A stretch of 64,000 nucleotides of DNA. Source: Rana temporaria (Eukaryota; Chordata; Amphibia; Anura; Ranidae). Of this stretch, positions 44,620 through 55,541 are shown one piece after another. A program made the position numbers and the translations under genes. Within the stretch, counting starts at the first letter, position 1, and each line of letters begins with the position of its first letter. The stretch is from NCBI RefSeq assembly GCF_905171775.1, contig NC_053490.1:86415786-86479785 (forward strand), in the 5' to 3' direction. The notes below the pieces were generated by a model. It did not search any database and was not told where the DNA came from. It saw nothing but the letters and a program-made list of their open reading frames with translations.

Positions 44620-45977
44620 TGACTCTTTGTTCGAATCAAGACCTCCAGAGCTTCTTCTATGGTTTACTGATCCCCACAAGCCAGGTAATAAAATCTCCTC
44701 GAAAGCAACGTCTAACCTTTTTTTATTTTTTTTTTTTATTTTTATTGTTGTCATTGGAGAGTATTATGCCTTAAATTACTTAAATACTGCTGTTTACTAA
44801 ATTGGATTAAAGTCTTTATAATTCTAATGTAAACACTTGTCCAAGGGCACAACTATCCCAAATATACATTATCCTCTGTAAACAGACTTCCAGATTTGGT
44901 AGAAAAAAAGCCCAAAAGGGAAAAAAAAATCCAGTATATTTTCAGATAACAAAGGATACCTTGATGTAAATAATTAAATCAATGTGTGTTAATATTTTAA
45001 AAACGTTGTTTAAATGTATAATTTTCAATTTTATATGTACACGTAGGCAGCCATATTTGTTCATTACAAACTCAGACTCTCCATCCTTTGTAGTGCTACA
45101 CAATAGTTCTGCTTACCTGCTCTTTCTCACAATGCAAGTCTATAAATTGGGCAATTCTTTAAAAGCAATGCATTCCCTGTGTTGCTAATATCTAAACTTG
45201 GCATTTGTTACGACAGACAGAGTAATTGCATTGAGCCACTGAGACCTCCTGGTGGTTAATCTACAAATCTCTCTATATATAATACAATAACAAGAAGATG
45301 GAAGTTCAACCTTGCAAAAATTTGAAAGTCATAAAAATTACTCAAATAACTCAAAATATACCTTTACAAAAATATACATGGTTGCTGAAAATGCACTATA
45401 CTTTCATTTGAAACTACTTATAATTAAAATTGGATTATGATAAACCCCAATTGTAAATGTGTCTGTTCAGGCCATTTGTTGGTATATTGGGCACAAGCAA
45501 TCTATATGGGAGAACAAAACACTTGTTTATTTTAATGGAGGGTACTGCAGCTAAGCCTTGTTTCCTTTTTACATCATATAAATCTATCCCGAACTGGTGT
45601 TTCCATTCTTTAGTGTACATTTATGTACCCATTGTTTGCTCCCTAGATGGGAAAGCAGCTGCAGTTGTAATTATGGTTCCCTTGTCTTTCAGTGTGTACT
45701 CAAAGCAGTTTAGAGCCCAAGGTCAGGTGCCGGAGACGTTTCCTTTCCTGTTTACACTGCAATGTTATATATTTAGGAATACACAATGTGGGAAACTACA
45801 AAAGCAATTATAACTAATCTCCATAGTCTTATTCATCTGATAGAAAATAATGCCTCTAGTTTATGCTATTTAATGCAGTGCCAAAATAAATAAACAATTG
45901 CTTTTATGTCGATAAGGCAGTGTCAAAAATGTAAAAAAATTTTTTGGACCGCAAAATAACTAGTCTTATCACTGTTA

Positions 45978-47348
45978 CAGTGCCTTAAAAAGTATTCATA
46001 CCCCCTGACATTTTCCACCTTTTGTCATGTTACAACCAAAAACGTAAATGTATTTTATTGGGATTTTATGCGATATACCATTACAAAGTGGCACATAACT
46101 GTGAAGTGGAAAAAGAATTATATGTTTTTTTTCCAAATTTTTTACAAATAAATATCTGAAAAATGTGGTGTGCATTTGTATTCAGCCACCTTTACTCTTA
46201 TACCCCTAAATAAAATCTAGTGTAACCAATTGCCTTCAGAAGTTACCTAATTTGTAAATGGAGTCCACCTATGTGTAATTTAATCTCGGTATAAATACAG
46301 CTGTTCTCTGAAGCTATCAGAGGTTTGTTAGATAACCTTAGTGAACAAACAGCTTCACGAAGCGCAAGGAACACACCAGAGAGGTCAGGAATAAAGTTGT
46401 GGAGAAGTTTAAAGCAGGGTTAGGTTATAAAAGAAATATCCCAAGCGTTGAACATCTCACGGAGCACTTTTTAATCCATGATATGAATATGGAAAAAATA
46501 TGGCACAAATGCAAACCTACCAAGACATGGCCATCCACCTAAACTGACAGACTGAGCAAGGAGAGCATTAATCAGAGAAGCAGCCAAGAGGCCAATGGTA
46601 ACTCTGGATGAGCTGCAGGGATCCACAGCTCAGGTGGGAGAATCTGTCCACAGGACAACTATTAGTTGTGCACTCCACAAATCTGGCCTTTATGGAAGAG
46701 AGGCAAGAAGAAAGTCATTGTTGAAAGAAAGCCCTAAGAAGCCCAGTGTGCAGTTTGCGAGAAGCCATGTGGGGGATACAGCAAACATGTGGAAGAAGGT
46801 GCTCTGGTCTGATGAGATCAAAACTTTACTTTTTGGCCTAAAAGCAAAACGCTATATGTGGCAGAAAACTAACACAAGAGCTACAATGGAATGGTTTAGA
46901 TTAAAGCATATTCATGTGTTAGGATGGCCCAGTCTAAGCCCAGAAATAAATCCAATTGAGAATCTGTGGCAAGACTTGAAAATTGCTGTTCAGATGCTCT
47001 CCATCCAATCTGACAGAGCTTGAGCTATTTTGCAAACAAGAATGGGCAAAAATTTCACTCTCTAGATGTGCAAAGCTGGTAGAGACATCCCCAAAAAAGA
47101 CTTACAGCTGTAATTGCAGCAAAAGGTGGTTCTACAAAGTTTTGACCCAGGGGTGCTGAATACAAATGCACGCCACACTTTTCACATATTTATTTGTTTT
47201 AAAAAAACATTAAAAACATTTATCATGTTCCTTCCACTTCACAATTATGTACCACTTTGTGTTGGTCTATAAAATACATTTAAGTTTTTGGTTGTAACAT
47301 AACAAAATGTGGAAAATGTCAAGGGGTATGAATACTTTTAAGGCATTG
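45978..47348 (+). mobile_element. Tc1-like transposon, internally deleted
   Basis: The ends CAGTGCCTTAAAAAGTATTC and GAATACTTTTAAGGCATTG are inverted and flanked by TA (45976-45977, 47349-47350). It is the same family as 34096-36036 but on the other strand. The transposase has lost an internal segment. Confidence 0.9.
46355..47125 (+). pseudogene. Tc1 transposase with frameshifts and catalytic-core deletion
   Basis: The N-terminal third is out of frame (46355-46595). From 46595 an open frame gives VTLDELQGSTAQVGESVHRT, RSHVGDTANMWKKVLWSDE and LKAKRYMWQKTNT, then jumps directly to RATMEWFRLKHIHVLGWPS and NPIENLWQDLKIAV. Compared with the copies at 34219 and 41457, the segment carrying QQDN-KHTA and the second catalytic Asp is missing. 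Not functional. Confidence 0.85.
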
Positions 47349-47773
47349 TATGCCGTGAATAACTGTCAAAGATGTTTGTTATCTCAGCCAAACGGTTGGT
47401 GTCATAACTCATCACATGTGCAGCACCATGACAGTTGCAGATAAAAACAGAGGGTAAGATTGCAGGTTCCTAGGCAGTAAAATATAGGATTTAGTTCCTC
47501 TTTAAGACAGGTTCCAAATGTATATTCTCTACGGAAGGTTCTAATTCTGAGCCCAATTCTAATTTCATGGATTTGTAATTATTCATTTACAGTATTTAGA
47601 TTATGAGAATAATTGCAACATGTCAATGTTCTGTGCTGTTTATTCAAATGTATCACCTTTTATTTGTAGGCACTGTTGGATAAAATAACTGTTTACCTGT
47701 TCAAATATTTTGAAAAAGTCAACATTTTCCATGTGGTGTATTTACTTTAATACATGACTGTACGTGTACCTAA

Positions 47774-48253
47774 GGCCCCGTACACACGACCGGATCTGTC
47801 CGCTGGGATTTATCCACGGATCAGTTCCAGCAGACAAATCCGGTCGTGTGTACGGCCTAGCGGACATTTTTCGGCGGACATTTGTCCAGCCGATCGTTTT
47901 TCCAGCGGATAAAAATTTCTTAGCATGCTAAGAAATCTATCCGCTGGAAACCTGTCCGTCGGACTTATCCGGTCGTCTGTACAGACTCACTGGATAAGTC
48001 CGACCGATCCCCATCCCTCGCATGCGTCGAAGCGATTCGACGCATGCGTGGAAGTATTTACCTTCCAGGGTCGCGCACGTCATGGTCGCGGCGATGGCGC
48101 GGCCACGGCGCGACACGTCACCGCGGATGTTTTCCGCTGGGATTTTGGTCTGATGGTGTGTACAACCATCAGACCAAAATCCGCCAGCGGACAAATCCGA
48201 TGGAAACGGTCCGGCGGACCGTTTCCTTTGGATAATCCGGTCGTGTGGTGTAC
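47774..48253. mobile_element. GTACACACGAC-family MITE, ~480 bp
   Basis: The left end GGCCCCGTACACACGACCGG is clear. The right end CCGGTCGTGTGGTGTAC is diverged and lacks the final GGGGCC. Inner words AGCGGACAAATCCGATGGAA and TCCGCTGG repeat in both directions. Confidence 0.7.
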
Positions 48254-48798
48254 TTCTTTTAAGATCAAGAGATTTTTCAATTTGTTACAGTAAAGTTATG
48301 ATAGTTTTAATTTACTATAGTGAACCGTATTAAAACTAACTAGAGAACGTATATTTAAATACACAAAGATTTGTTTGGCAACCATTTATACTTAAAGGGA
48401 TACAAACAATGATGCAGGGACACTTCGAACATTTCACACCAGGTGGGTATTTGATAAATGTGGCTTTTATAAGAGGATATGTCGAATTTATTGAGATCTA
48501 CTGGTGTAGAACACCAAAACAGGCTGCAATTTAAAGCAAAGCATGGATGTGATTGAGCAACAAGACATGAAAGAACTAAACCATGCTGTGCAAGCATGGT
48601 TTTATTCTCTGCAATCTGTCAAAATAACTAAAATGATGGGCAGATTACTTCAAGCCCCCTCCTCCTTTTATAACATCATTTGTCTAGCTTTTCTTCTATT
48701 GTAGATGAAAATTAAACAACAGCTTTGATATTTTTTGTCATTTAATGCAGTCATTAGAAAAGAGCTTAGCATACAGAATTTAAAGGAAAACGGTCCAC

Positions 48799-49712
48799 AG
48801 GGGCGGATCCAGAGTCTAGTCTTGGCAGGGGCACTGCCAGAAAATAAGGTGTTGCTTACAGAACTGTATTTATGGTATAATACAGTCCTAGCCTTATTTA
48901 AAACAGTGACACGTTTATCCTGTCCCCCACTTGTCACCTTCTTCTTCATTACTGTCCCCCGCTTGTGTCATCTTCTCCTTCATTACTGTCACCCACTTGT
49001 GTCACCTCCTTCATTAGTGTCCCCCACTTGTCTTCTTCATTACTGTCCCCCATTTGCCACCTTCTTCTTCATTACTGCCCCCCCACTTGTGTCACCTCCT
49101 TCATTACTGTCCCCTTCCCCACTTGTGTCACTGTCTTCTTCATTACTGTACCCCACTTGTGTCACCTCCTTCATTACTGTCCCCTTCCCCACTTGTGTCA
49201 CTGTCTTCTTCATTACTGTACCCCACTTGTGCCACCTTCCTCTTTCATTATTGTATATTACTATTCCATCCATCCATCCATGCATAATTCAGGCAGTGGT
49301 GAATCTGAGCCAACCCAGCCAGCTGTGCAGCAGCAGCACACAGACAGAAAAGGTCTGGCCGGCTGCTGCAAGTCACTCTCTCTGCATGCAATTTTGGCGG
49401 GCAGTGGTGGGCCATGGGTGCCCAAAATGGAGCAGATTGGTGGAGACACTGGCATGAAGAAGATCACACACACAAGGACCAGTCCCTCCCTACTGCCAAG
49501 TCACTCCCTCTCATGGTTCTGCGTGGCGGAGAAGGAGGAGGTGGGTGGAGACACCTGTGGAGTGCAGCACTAGGTGCAGGCTTTTCTCTGAGTGAGACTG
49601 TGACGTCACTGGTTGCTAGACACCAGGTGGAGCGGCACTAGTAACCGGTTCTGGCAATCTAGTTAAGAAGGGTGGCTGTGTCTCGGAGTCAGTATTATTG
49701 TTGCCGCCCCTA
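48799..49712. mobile_element. Putative TIR element with AGGGGCGG ends and internal minisatellite
   Basis: The left end AGGGGCGGATCCAGAGTC and right end CCGCCCCT are inverted only over about 10 bases. I could not find matching flanking duplications. A hAT origin is possible. The long plus-strand frames here are translations of the minisatellite. Confidence 0.4.
48909..49255. repeat. Minisatellite, CTTCATTACTGTCCCCCACTTG unit
   Basis: About 11 diverged copies of a 30-36 bp unit (TGTCACCTCCTTCATTACTG) are present, with two longer direct duplicates of about 65 bp at 49094-49224. Confidence 0.9.
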
Positions 49713-50744
49713 CATACAAAAGAGCATAATGACCCCATGCAAAAGCTAAAAAGCATGTTTGATCTGATATATATTAGGTCCATCTTGTGAGGTGAGAGCG
49801 GTATTATACTGGTGAAGGGATAAGCGCACTACAAATACAAGCCAGCCCATGTTGCCCACTGGTGGAAAAAATGTATATATGCACAATTTTTATTTTTTAT
49901 TATTGTTTTGCTGCTAGAATAGAGCATACAAATGAAAATGAACACAGGACACTGATATACAAAAAAAAATCTTAATTTTTTTTTACATTTTTTGTTGTTG
50001 CATGAACTGTTTATAATTATATTATGTTAATGTGATACACATCTATTATGAATTGCACATACTTTGTTTATGGCACTTTTATTGAGCATTTGAAAACTTT
50101 TGGAATTCTACACTAATTGCACTTTATTGATTTTACATCTTGAGGATTATAGTAAATACTTTTTTTGCACAGGCACAGTTTTTTATTCTTATGTTACAAT
50201 ATAGAGGTGAGGTGCCCTGTACACACGACCGGTTTTCCTTACATGCCAAAACCCGCCATTTTTCCCGACATTTCCTCTCCAGCCTGTCTTGTATACACAC
50301 ATTCTGTCAAAAAAACGCTCGACCAAAGCGTGGTGACGTCCAACACGTACGATGGCACTATAAAGGGGACGTTCCATTCAAATGGCGCCACCCTTTGGGC
50401 TGCTTTTGCTGATCCTTGTGTTGGTAAAAGTTTGGTGAGTCACGATTTGCGCTTTTCAGTCTTTGTGCTTTTCAGTATGTTACAGCGTGACGAATGGGCT
50501 ATCTCCATTACGAACGCTAGTTTTACCAGAACAAGCGCTCCCGTCTTATATAAAAAGAAAAGGAGTCGTGCCATATGAACAAAACAAAAATTACTTATTA
50601 TCCAATAAAGTGACGTGGACACAATTAGAGGTCGACCGATATGGGTTTTTCCCTGGCCGATGCCGATATTTAGAAATCGGGGTGGCCGATGGCCGATATA
50701 TGATGCCGATTTTTGCGGCCGATATTTTAGGCCGATTTTTTTTG

Positions 50745-51345
50745 GTAGGTGGCACTGATAGGTGACACTGGCTCGTGGCACTTACAGGTGACACTGGTAA
50801 GTGGCACTGATTGGCAGGTGGCACTGGATGGCACTAGTTAGCATTGGCAGGTGGCACTGGTTGGTACTGGCAGATGTCACTGATTGGCACTGGCAGGTGG
50901 CACTGGATGGCAATAGTTAGCACTGGCAGATGGCACTGGTTGGCATTGACACGTGGCATTGGCAGGTGGCACTAGCATGTGGCACTGGTTGGTACTGATT
51001 GGCAGGTGGCACTAATTGGCAATAGATGGCACTGGTTGGCACTGGCAGGTGGCACTGGATGGCACTGGCAGGTGGCATTGGTTGTCATTGGTAGGTGGCC
51101 CTGGCAGGTGGCACTGGATGGCACTGGCAGGTGGCACTAGTTGGCACTGGCAGTTGGCACTGGATGGCACTGGCAGGTGGCACTAGTTGGCACGGATGGC
51201 ATTGGCAGGTGGCACTAGTTGGCAATGGATAGCATTGGCAGGTGGCACTAGTTGGCAATGGATGGCATTGGCAGGTGGCACTGGATGGTACTAGTTGGCA
51301 CTGGCTGGTTGGCATTAGCAGATGGCACTGGCAGGTTTCACAGCC
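50745..51345. repeat. Minisatellite, TGGCACTGGCAGGTGGCACT unit
   Basis: Around 40 diverged 9-11 bp subunits (GGTGGCACT and TGGCACTGGCA) are present within the hAT element at 50626. Confidence 0.9.
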
Positions 51346-51349
51346 CATA

Positions 51350-51905
51350 ATGTAGAGCTGTGTGAAACTCTCTCTCTCTCCATACAGTTTCACATGGTGC
51401 TGCAGAGAGGTGAGAGGAGCTCAGATTCATTGTGATGTTGGAGGTGGGTGGGACCCGAGGTGGGCGGCCCCAGCAGCTATCCAGCCAATGATCTCATCCC
51501 ATTGGCTGGTGTTGGACAGCTGAATCCCGCCCACCCCGGGTCCCGCCCACCTCAACATTAGACCGTGCTAATGACAGCTCCCTTAGTGTTGCACACACAC
51601 CGCGCTGCTCTGCAGACAGTGTGGAGAAGGGAGGAGGAACCCCATGTAGCTGTGTGAAACTCTCTCTCTCCATACAGTGTCACATGGTGCTGCAGAGAGA
51701 GAGAGAGAGAGAGAGAGGAGGGAGATCAGATTCATTGTGATGTTGGAGGTGGGCAGGACCCAGGGTGGGCGGGCCCCAGCAGCTATCCAGCCAATGATCT
51801 CATCCCATTGGCTGGTGTTGGACAGCTGAATCCCGCCCACCCCGGGTCCCGCCCACCCCGACATCAGACCGCTCTAGTGACAGTTCCGCTGCTCTGCGGA
51901 CAGTG
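51350..51905. repeat. Tandem duplication, period about 293 bp
   Basis: Two adjacent copies (about 51355-51640 and 51648-51905) share CAGCAGCTATCCAGCCAATG, TGGCTGGTGTTGGACAGCTG and CCCGCCCACCCCGGGTCCCG. They differ by short indels, including a longer (GA)n run at 51695-51717 in the second copy. Confidence 0.85.
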
Positions 51906-52572
51906 TGGAGAAGGGAGGATGAATCCCATGTTCCTCCTCTCTTCTCCACACTCTGCTGATGCAGATATGTTAAATATCGGCCACATTTGGATAATAATCG
52001 GCCGATGCCGATTTCTCCAAAATGACCGAATATCGGCCGATATATCGGCCGGCCGATATATCGGTCGACCTCCTAGACACAATACAAGGTGAATATCTAA
52101 TCAGCATACATGAAATATCAAAGATATACACACAGTGGGCCATATTCTCAAACAAGTTACACCGGCGTATATGGAGATGCGCGGCGTAAGTGTAAAGATG
52201 CGCCGTCCTATCTATGCGCCGTAGTCACAGAACCAGATCCGCCAGAAATCAGGCTACTCCTGTCCGTCTTAACTAGTTTAAGTTTACGCAGCGTAGGCGT
52301 ATATTTCAGCTGATGGCATCCTAGGCTGCCATAGAATTAGTATTCAAATATGCAAATGATGTAGATGCGCTGATTCCCGAACCTACGCGCGATCGGCTTA
52401 GGCTACGCTCTGTGCGCGTAAGACGATTGTCCGGCTGAAAGTTACCCCTTATAAAGCTCGGTTAACTTTGCTCCAGACCTGAGTAAGTTAGCTTGAAAAA
52501 AGCAAATACAGCAGCACCATCCCGGACGAGCAGAGCAACCAAATTTTGCGGACAACACATTCGTATGCCAAC

Positions 52573-53752
52573 ATGCCAGGGGCAGGCGTGGTCTTAGCAC
52601 TGCTAGTGTGTGAGGAGGAAGAGGCACTTAGAAGGAGGAGGGCACGGAGGAGGGCACGTGAGAGGATCTACCCACAGCGCATTAGCCTCTTTGGCATGGC
52701 TGATGTGGATGTGTATCACCGTTATAGATTCAGCCCTGATGCCATCCTTGAAATTACCAGAGCCCTGAAGAATGACATCTGCAGCACAACACAACGATCC
52801 CATGCAGTGCAGCCACTGGTGAAGGTCCTGGCAACATTGCATTTTCTTGCCACAGGCTCTTTTCAAAGAACCAGTGGAGACGTGGTTGGGATATCCCAAA
52901 CCAGCATGAGTAGATGCGTGCACCAAGTTGTCCCCGCAATACTCCGACGCATGTCGCACCACATAATCAGACCCACCCAGGAGGACATGCGGCTGAAGGC
53001 AATGACAGATTTCTGCCTAATTGATGGTTTCCCACGCACTGTGGGTGCAATTGATTGTACCCATGTGGCAATACAGCCCCCCCACGAGACCGAGCACATA
53101 TACCGCAACAGAAAACATTGGCATTCTATCAATGTCCAAGTGATCGTGGATGCACATGGCCTCATATGGCACGTCCGTGCAAAACACCCCGGATCCAGCC
53201 ATGACAGCTTTATATTCAGGCAAAGTGACATCCCAAGACAATTTGAGCAGAATGTGTATGGGGACAGTTGGCTGGTTGGTGAGTGACATGGGTGTCAGGT
53301 ATGACTGTCCCCCCCCATGATGCAGACATCACGAGGGGCACATGCATTACTTACATCCTCCTGTCTTTTCCCTTCCAGGTGACTCTGCATATGCCCTGGG
53401 ACCTCATCTCATGACTCCATTCCGCAATCCGCAAACACCAGGAGAGAGAAGATATAACGAAGCACACGCACGCACCCGTGCAGTGGTTGAGCGAACATTT
53501 GGCCTCCTTAAGTCACGATTTCGATGCCTGGATAAGACTGGGGGTACCCTGCTGTATTCCCCCAACTTCGTGTGCCAAATCATCGCTGCATGTTGCGTGC
53601 TGCACAACTTCGCAGTGAGAAAGGGCCTGCAGATTGACCTACGTGATGACCTGACCCCCCAACCACCATGTCCCCCCCTAACCGAGGCTACCCCGTCTGC
53701 TGATGGTACAGCAGTCAGGAGATGTCTCGTGGAGCGAATCTTTGAACGTTAA
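52573..53752 (+). CDS. Harbinger transposase (HARBI1-like nuclease), two exons
   Basis: Exons are 52573-53278 and 53379-53752, with GTGAGT at 53279 and TTCCAG ending at 53378. Joining restores WLVG-DSAYALGP and yields 359 codons, the usual length for the family. It is the DDE-type nuclease that cuts and joins the element ends, acting in the nucleus with the Myb-like partner. The catalytic triad is present: D161 (GAIDCTHVAI), D211 (SSHDSFIF) and E273 (VVERTFGLLKSRFR). The N-terminal part contains a basic Arg-rich stretch (ALRRRRARRRARERI, about residues 20-34). It is followed by a helix-turn-helix-like segment (LATLHFLATGSFQRTSGDVV, SQTSMSRCVHQVV). An in-frame ATG at 52546 would add nine residues; the later one was chosen as the more compact start, but either is possible. 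AATAAA signals lie in a triplicated 29-bp unit downstream (54069-54150). No internal stop or frameshift was seen. The domesticated vertebrate gene HARBI1 is related, but this copy lies within transposon ends. Confidence 0.93.
53279..53378 (+). other. Intron of the Harbinger transposase gene, 100 bp
   Basis: GTGAGT at the 5' end and CCCTTCCAG at the 3' end. It contains an in-frame stop (TGA at 53283-53285) just after the donor, so splicing is required to reach the third catalytic residue. Confidence 0.85.
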
Positions 53753-54068
53753 ACACAAACATTAAACATGGCACACAGAAAATGCACGCATGCACACCAC
53801 TGTGGTCCCTAACACACACCCCACATGCACAGAACATTGGATTAGACCGAAGTACACCGCACGGTACTAAGGAGCAGCAACGCCGCGTCAAGGCCCCAAT
53901 GATGTTGCTGTCCATTCATACGTCATTCATACGGACCTGGGGAGAACTTATCACCAGCGCCCGAGGGTGACACCCCTTACTGGCAGGAATGTCACCACCC
54001 CACATTCACACACCATTCACACTGTACTCTGCAACACTGCCTGTGTGCAGCACCCAAAATTAAAAAAA

Positions 54069-54150
54069 AAGCTCTTAACCAGAGCAAATAATAAAATAAG
54101 CTCTTATCCAGAGCAAATAATAAAAAAAGCTCTTAACCAGAGTAAATGAA
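54069..54150. repeat. Three 29-bp tandem units between the convergent Harbinger genes
   Basis: The unit AAGCTCTTAACCAGAGCAAA followed by TAATAAAA occurs three times. Each unit holds a small inverted pair (GCTCTTAACCAGAGC), and two carry AATAAA on the + strand. These are likely polyadenylation signals for the transposase transcript. Confidence 0.8.
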
Positions 54151-54160
54151 CAAGAAATAA

Positions 54161-55541
54161 TCACTTGCCCCGGCGCGGGCTACGCCTGGTGCCCAGGTTC
54201 CTGGCCCTCACTTGCCTGGGGGGAGCTGGGGCATCAGGTGGAGGAACATCTCCAGGTGGAGGAACATTCCCAGGTGCCTCCCTGCCTGCCTGTCTGCCCT
54301 CCAAAGCTAGTGCTATGCGGGTGAGCAATGACTCCTGGGTAGCTGTCTGGGCCTGAACAGCCCTTCGCAGGCACCTGACCTCCCCCACAAGTTCGGCAGT
54401 TGTAGTCTGCAGCTCACCCAGGCTGGTGATTGTGGCTGCGCAGTTTCCAGCCACATCTTGGAGAGCATCTGGTACTGCTCCCGATGAGGCCAAGCTGTCT
54501 GACAGGCGCCTCAACTCCACCAAGATTTCCCCCATATGACGGGTTCGCTGGTCCTGCTGCCTGGCCAGATTCTCATGAAGCATTTCTGCCGCACCCCTTG
54601 TCCTGTGGGTAGCCCTCCTGGGGACAGGAGTGGCTGGGCCCCTTGCATAGAGTGAGGACCTGGAGGGGCTGGAGATGAGGGGGATGGGACGGGAGGGACT
54701 GGAGAGGGTGTTGGAGGACCCTGAGGGGCTGGAGATGCGGGGGCTTTGTGATGGTCCTGCCACCACATGCGACTCCTCCAAAAAAAGGAAGACCTCCTGC
54801 TCGCTGTGGACCACCTCTTCCTGGACCACCTCTTCCTGGACCTCCTCTTCCTGGACCTCCTCTTCCTGGACCTCCTCCTCAACAACCTCCTGCGCGGAGG
54901 ACTGACCACTCCCCTCCACCAAGGCCTGTTGGCTTCCCAGGAGGTCAGTCACAGAAGCAGACTGCTCAGTGGATGATGGTCTGTGACGGCCACTGGCAGC
55001 ATTGGATGGCCCCGCTTCATCCTGCTCACCTGTGGATGACACAAAACATTCACATGTTGGTGGACCCACACATTTGTCACATAACCCACCATCCCCACCA
55101 CACATGCAACACACCAGAAGATAAAACACACTTACCTGTCCTCATGGGTGGCTCACTTGAGTCATGGCCCTCCAGGCCCTCCACCTGCTCCCTCCGAAGG
55201 CAGCGGGCAATCACTTCCTCCTCTTCAGTGAGCCAGGTAGAACAGGGTGGCCCCCCTCCTGTGCCCCTGGCATGCTTTGCAATGATGGCCATCTTGTTCC
55301 TGACCACACCACGCAGGTCATTCATTTTTTTCTGAATTTCCTGGGGGGTCCTTGCCTCATGGCCTAAGGCATTGACCTGGGCAGTCACTTTCCTAAGGAT
55401 CTCCTCCTTTTTGGTTTTACTTGTGCTGCCACTGTCAGCACCATGGAGTCTTGAATCGTATCTCTCCATGGCAGAGACTACGATGGCCCTCTCATCTAGG
55501 CTGAAATTTTTTTTTCTCCTTTCCTTCCTGGGTCCAGGCAT
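54161..55541 (-). CDS. Harbinger Myb/SANT-like DNA-binding protein, two exons
   Basis: On the minus strand the exons are 55541-55136 and 55029-54161, with an AG/GTAAGT donor and a CCACAG acceptor (intron 55135-55030). The product is 424 codons. Residues about 10-90 form the Myb/SANT-like (MADF-related) domain: KKNFSLDERAIVVSAMERY, EEILRKVTAQVNALG and TPQEIQKKMNDLRGVVRNKM. This type binds the element ends and brings the transposase into the nucleus; the vertebrate gene NAIF1 derives from such a protein. A central Glu-rich repeat (VQEEEVQEEE, encoded by 15-bp units at about 54810-54890) precedes a Ser/Pro-rich linker. A predicted coiled coil (ENLARQQDQRTRHMGEILVE to about LEGRQAGRE) and a basic tail (RNLGTRRSPRRGK) follow. 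The start at 55541 was chosen because MPGPRKERRKK precedes the domain directly. An upstream in-frame ATG at 55766 lies in poorly coding sequence. Confidence 0.9.

Larger units (their letters stand above)
50626..52075. mobile_element. hAT-type element, 1450 bp, 8-bp duplication GACACAAT
   Basis: The ends TAGAGGTCGACCGATAT and ATATCGGTCGACCTCCTA are inverted. GACACAAT is exact on both sides (50618-50625, 52076-52083). The subterminal regions are dense in CGGCCGATAT words, which are probable transposase-binding repeats. The interior is a minisatellite and a 293-bp tandem duplication with no transposase. Confidence 0.95.

Noticed and set aside
45457..45813. Plus-strand open frame of 118 codons in otherwise plain sequence
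   Set aside because: Residue composition is ordinary but no domain or family is recognisable, no splice sites fit, and it lies in an LNX2 intron. Not enough to call a gene.
48735..49573. Open frames of 240 and 202 codons, Ser/Leu/Pro/His-rich
   Set aside because: Most of the length is the CTTCATTACTGTCCCC minisatellite. The non-repeat ends have no recognisable protein similarity.
54675..55335. Plus-strand open frames opposite the Myb-like gene (up to 195 codons)
   Set aside because: They are antisense shadows of the Glu-rich repeat and Ser/Pro linker. The minus-strand product has a coherent domain order and matching splice sites.
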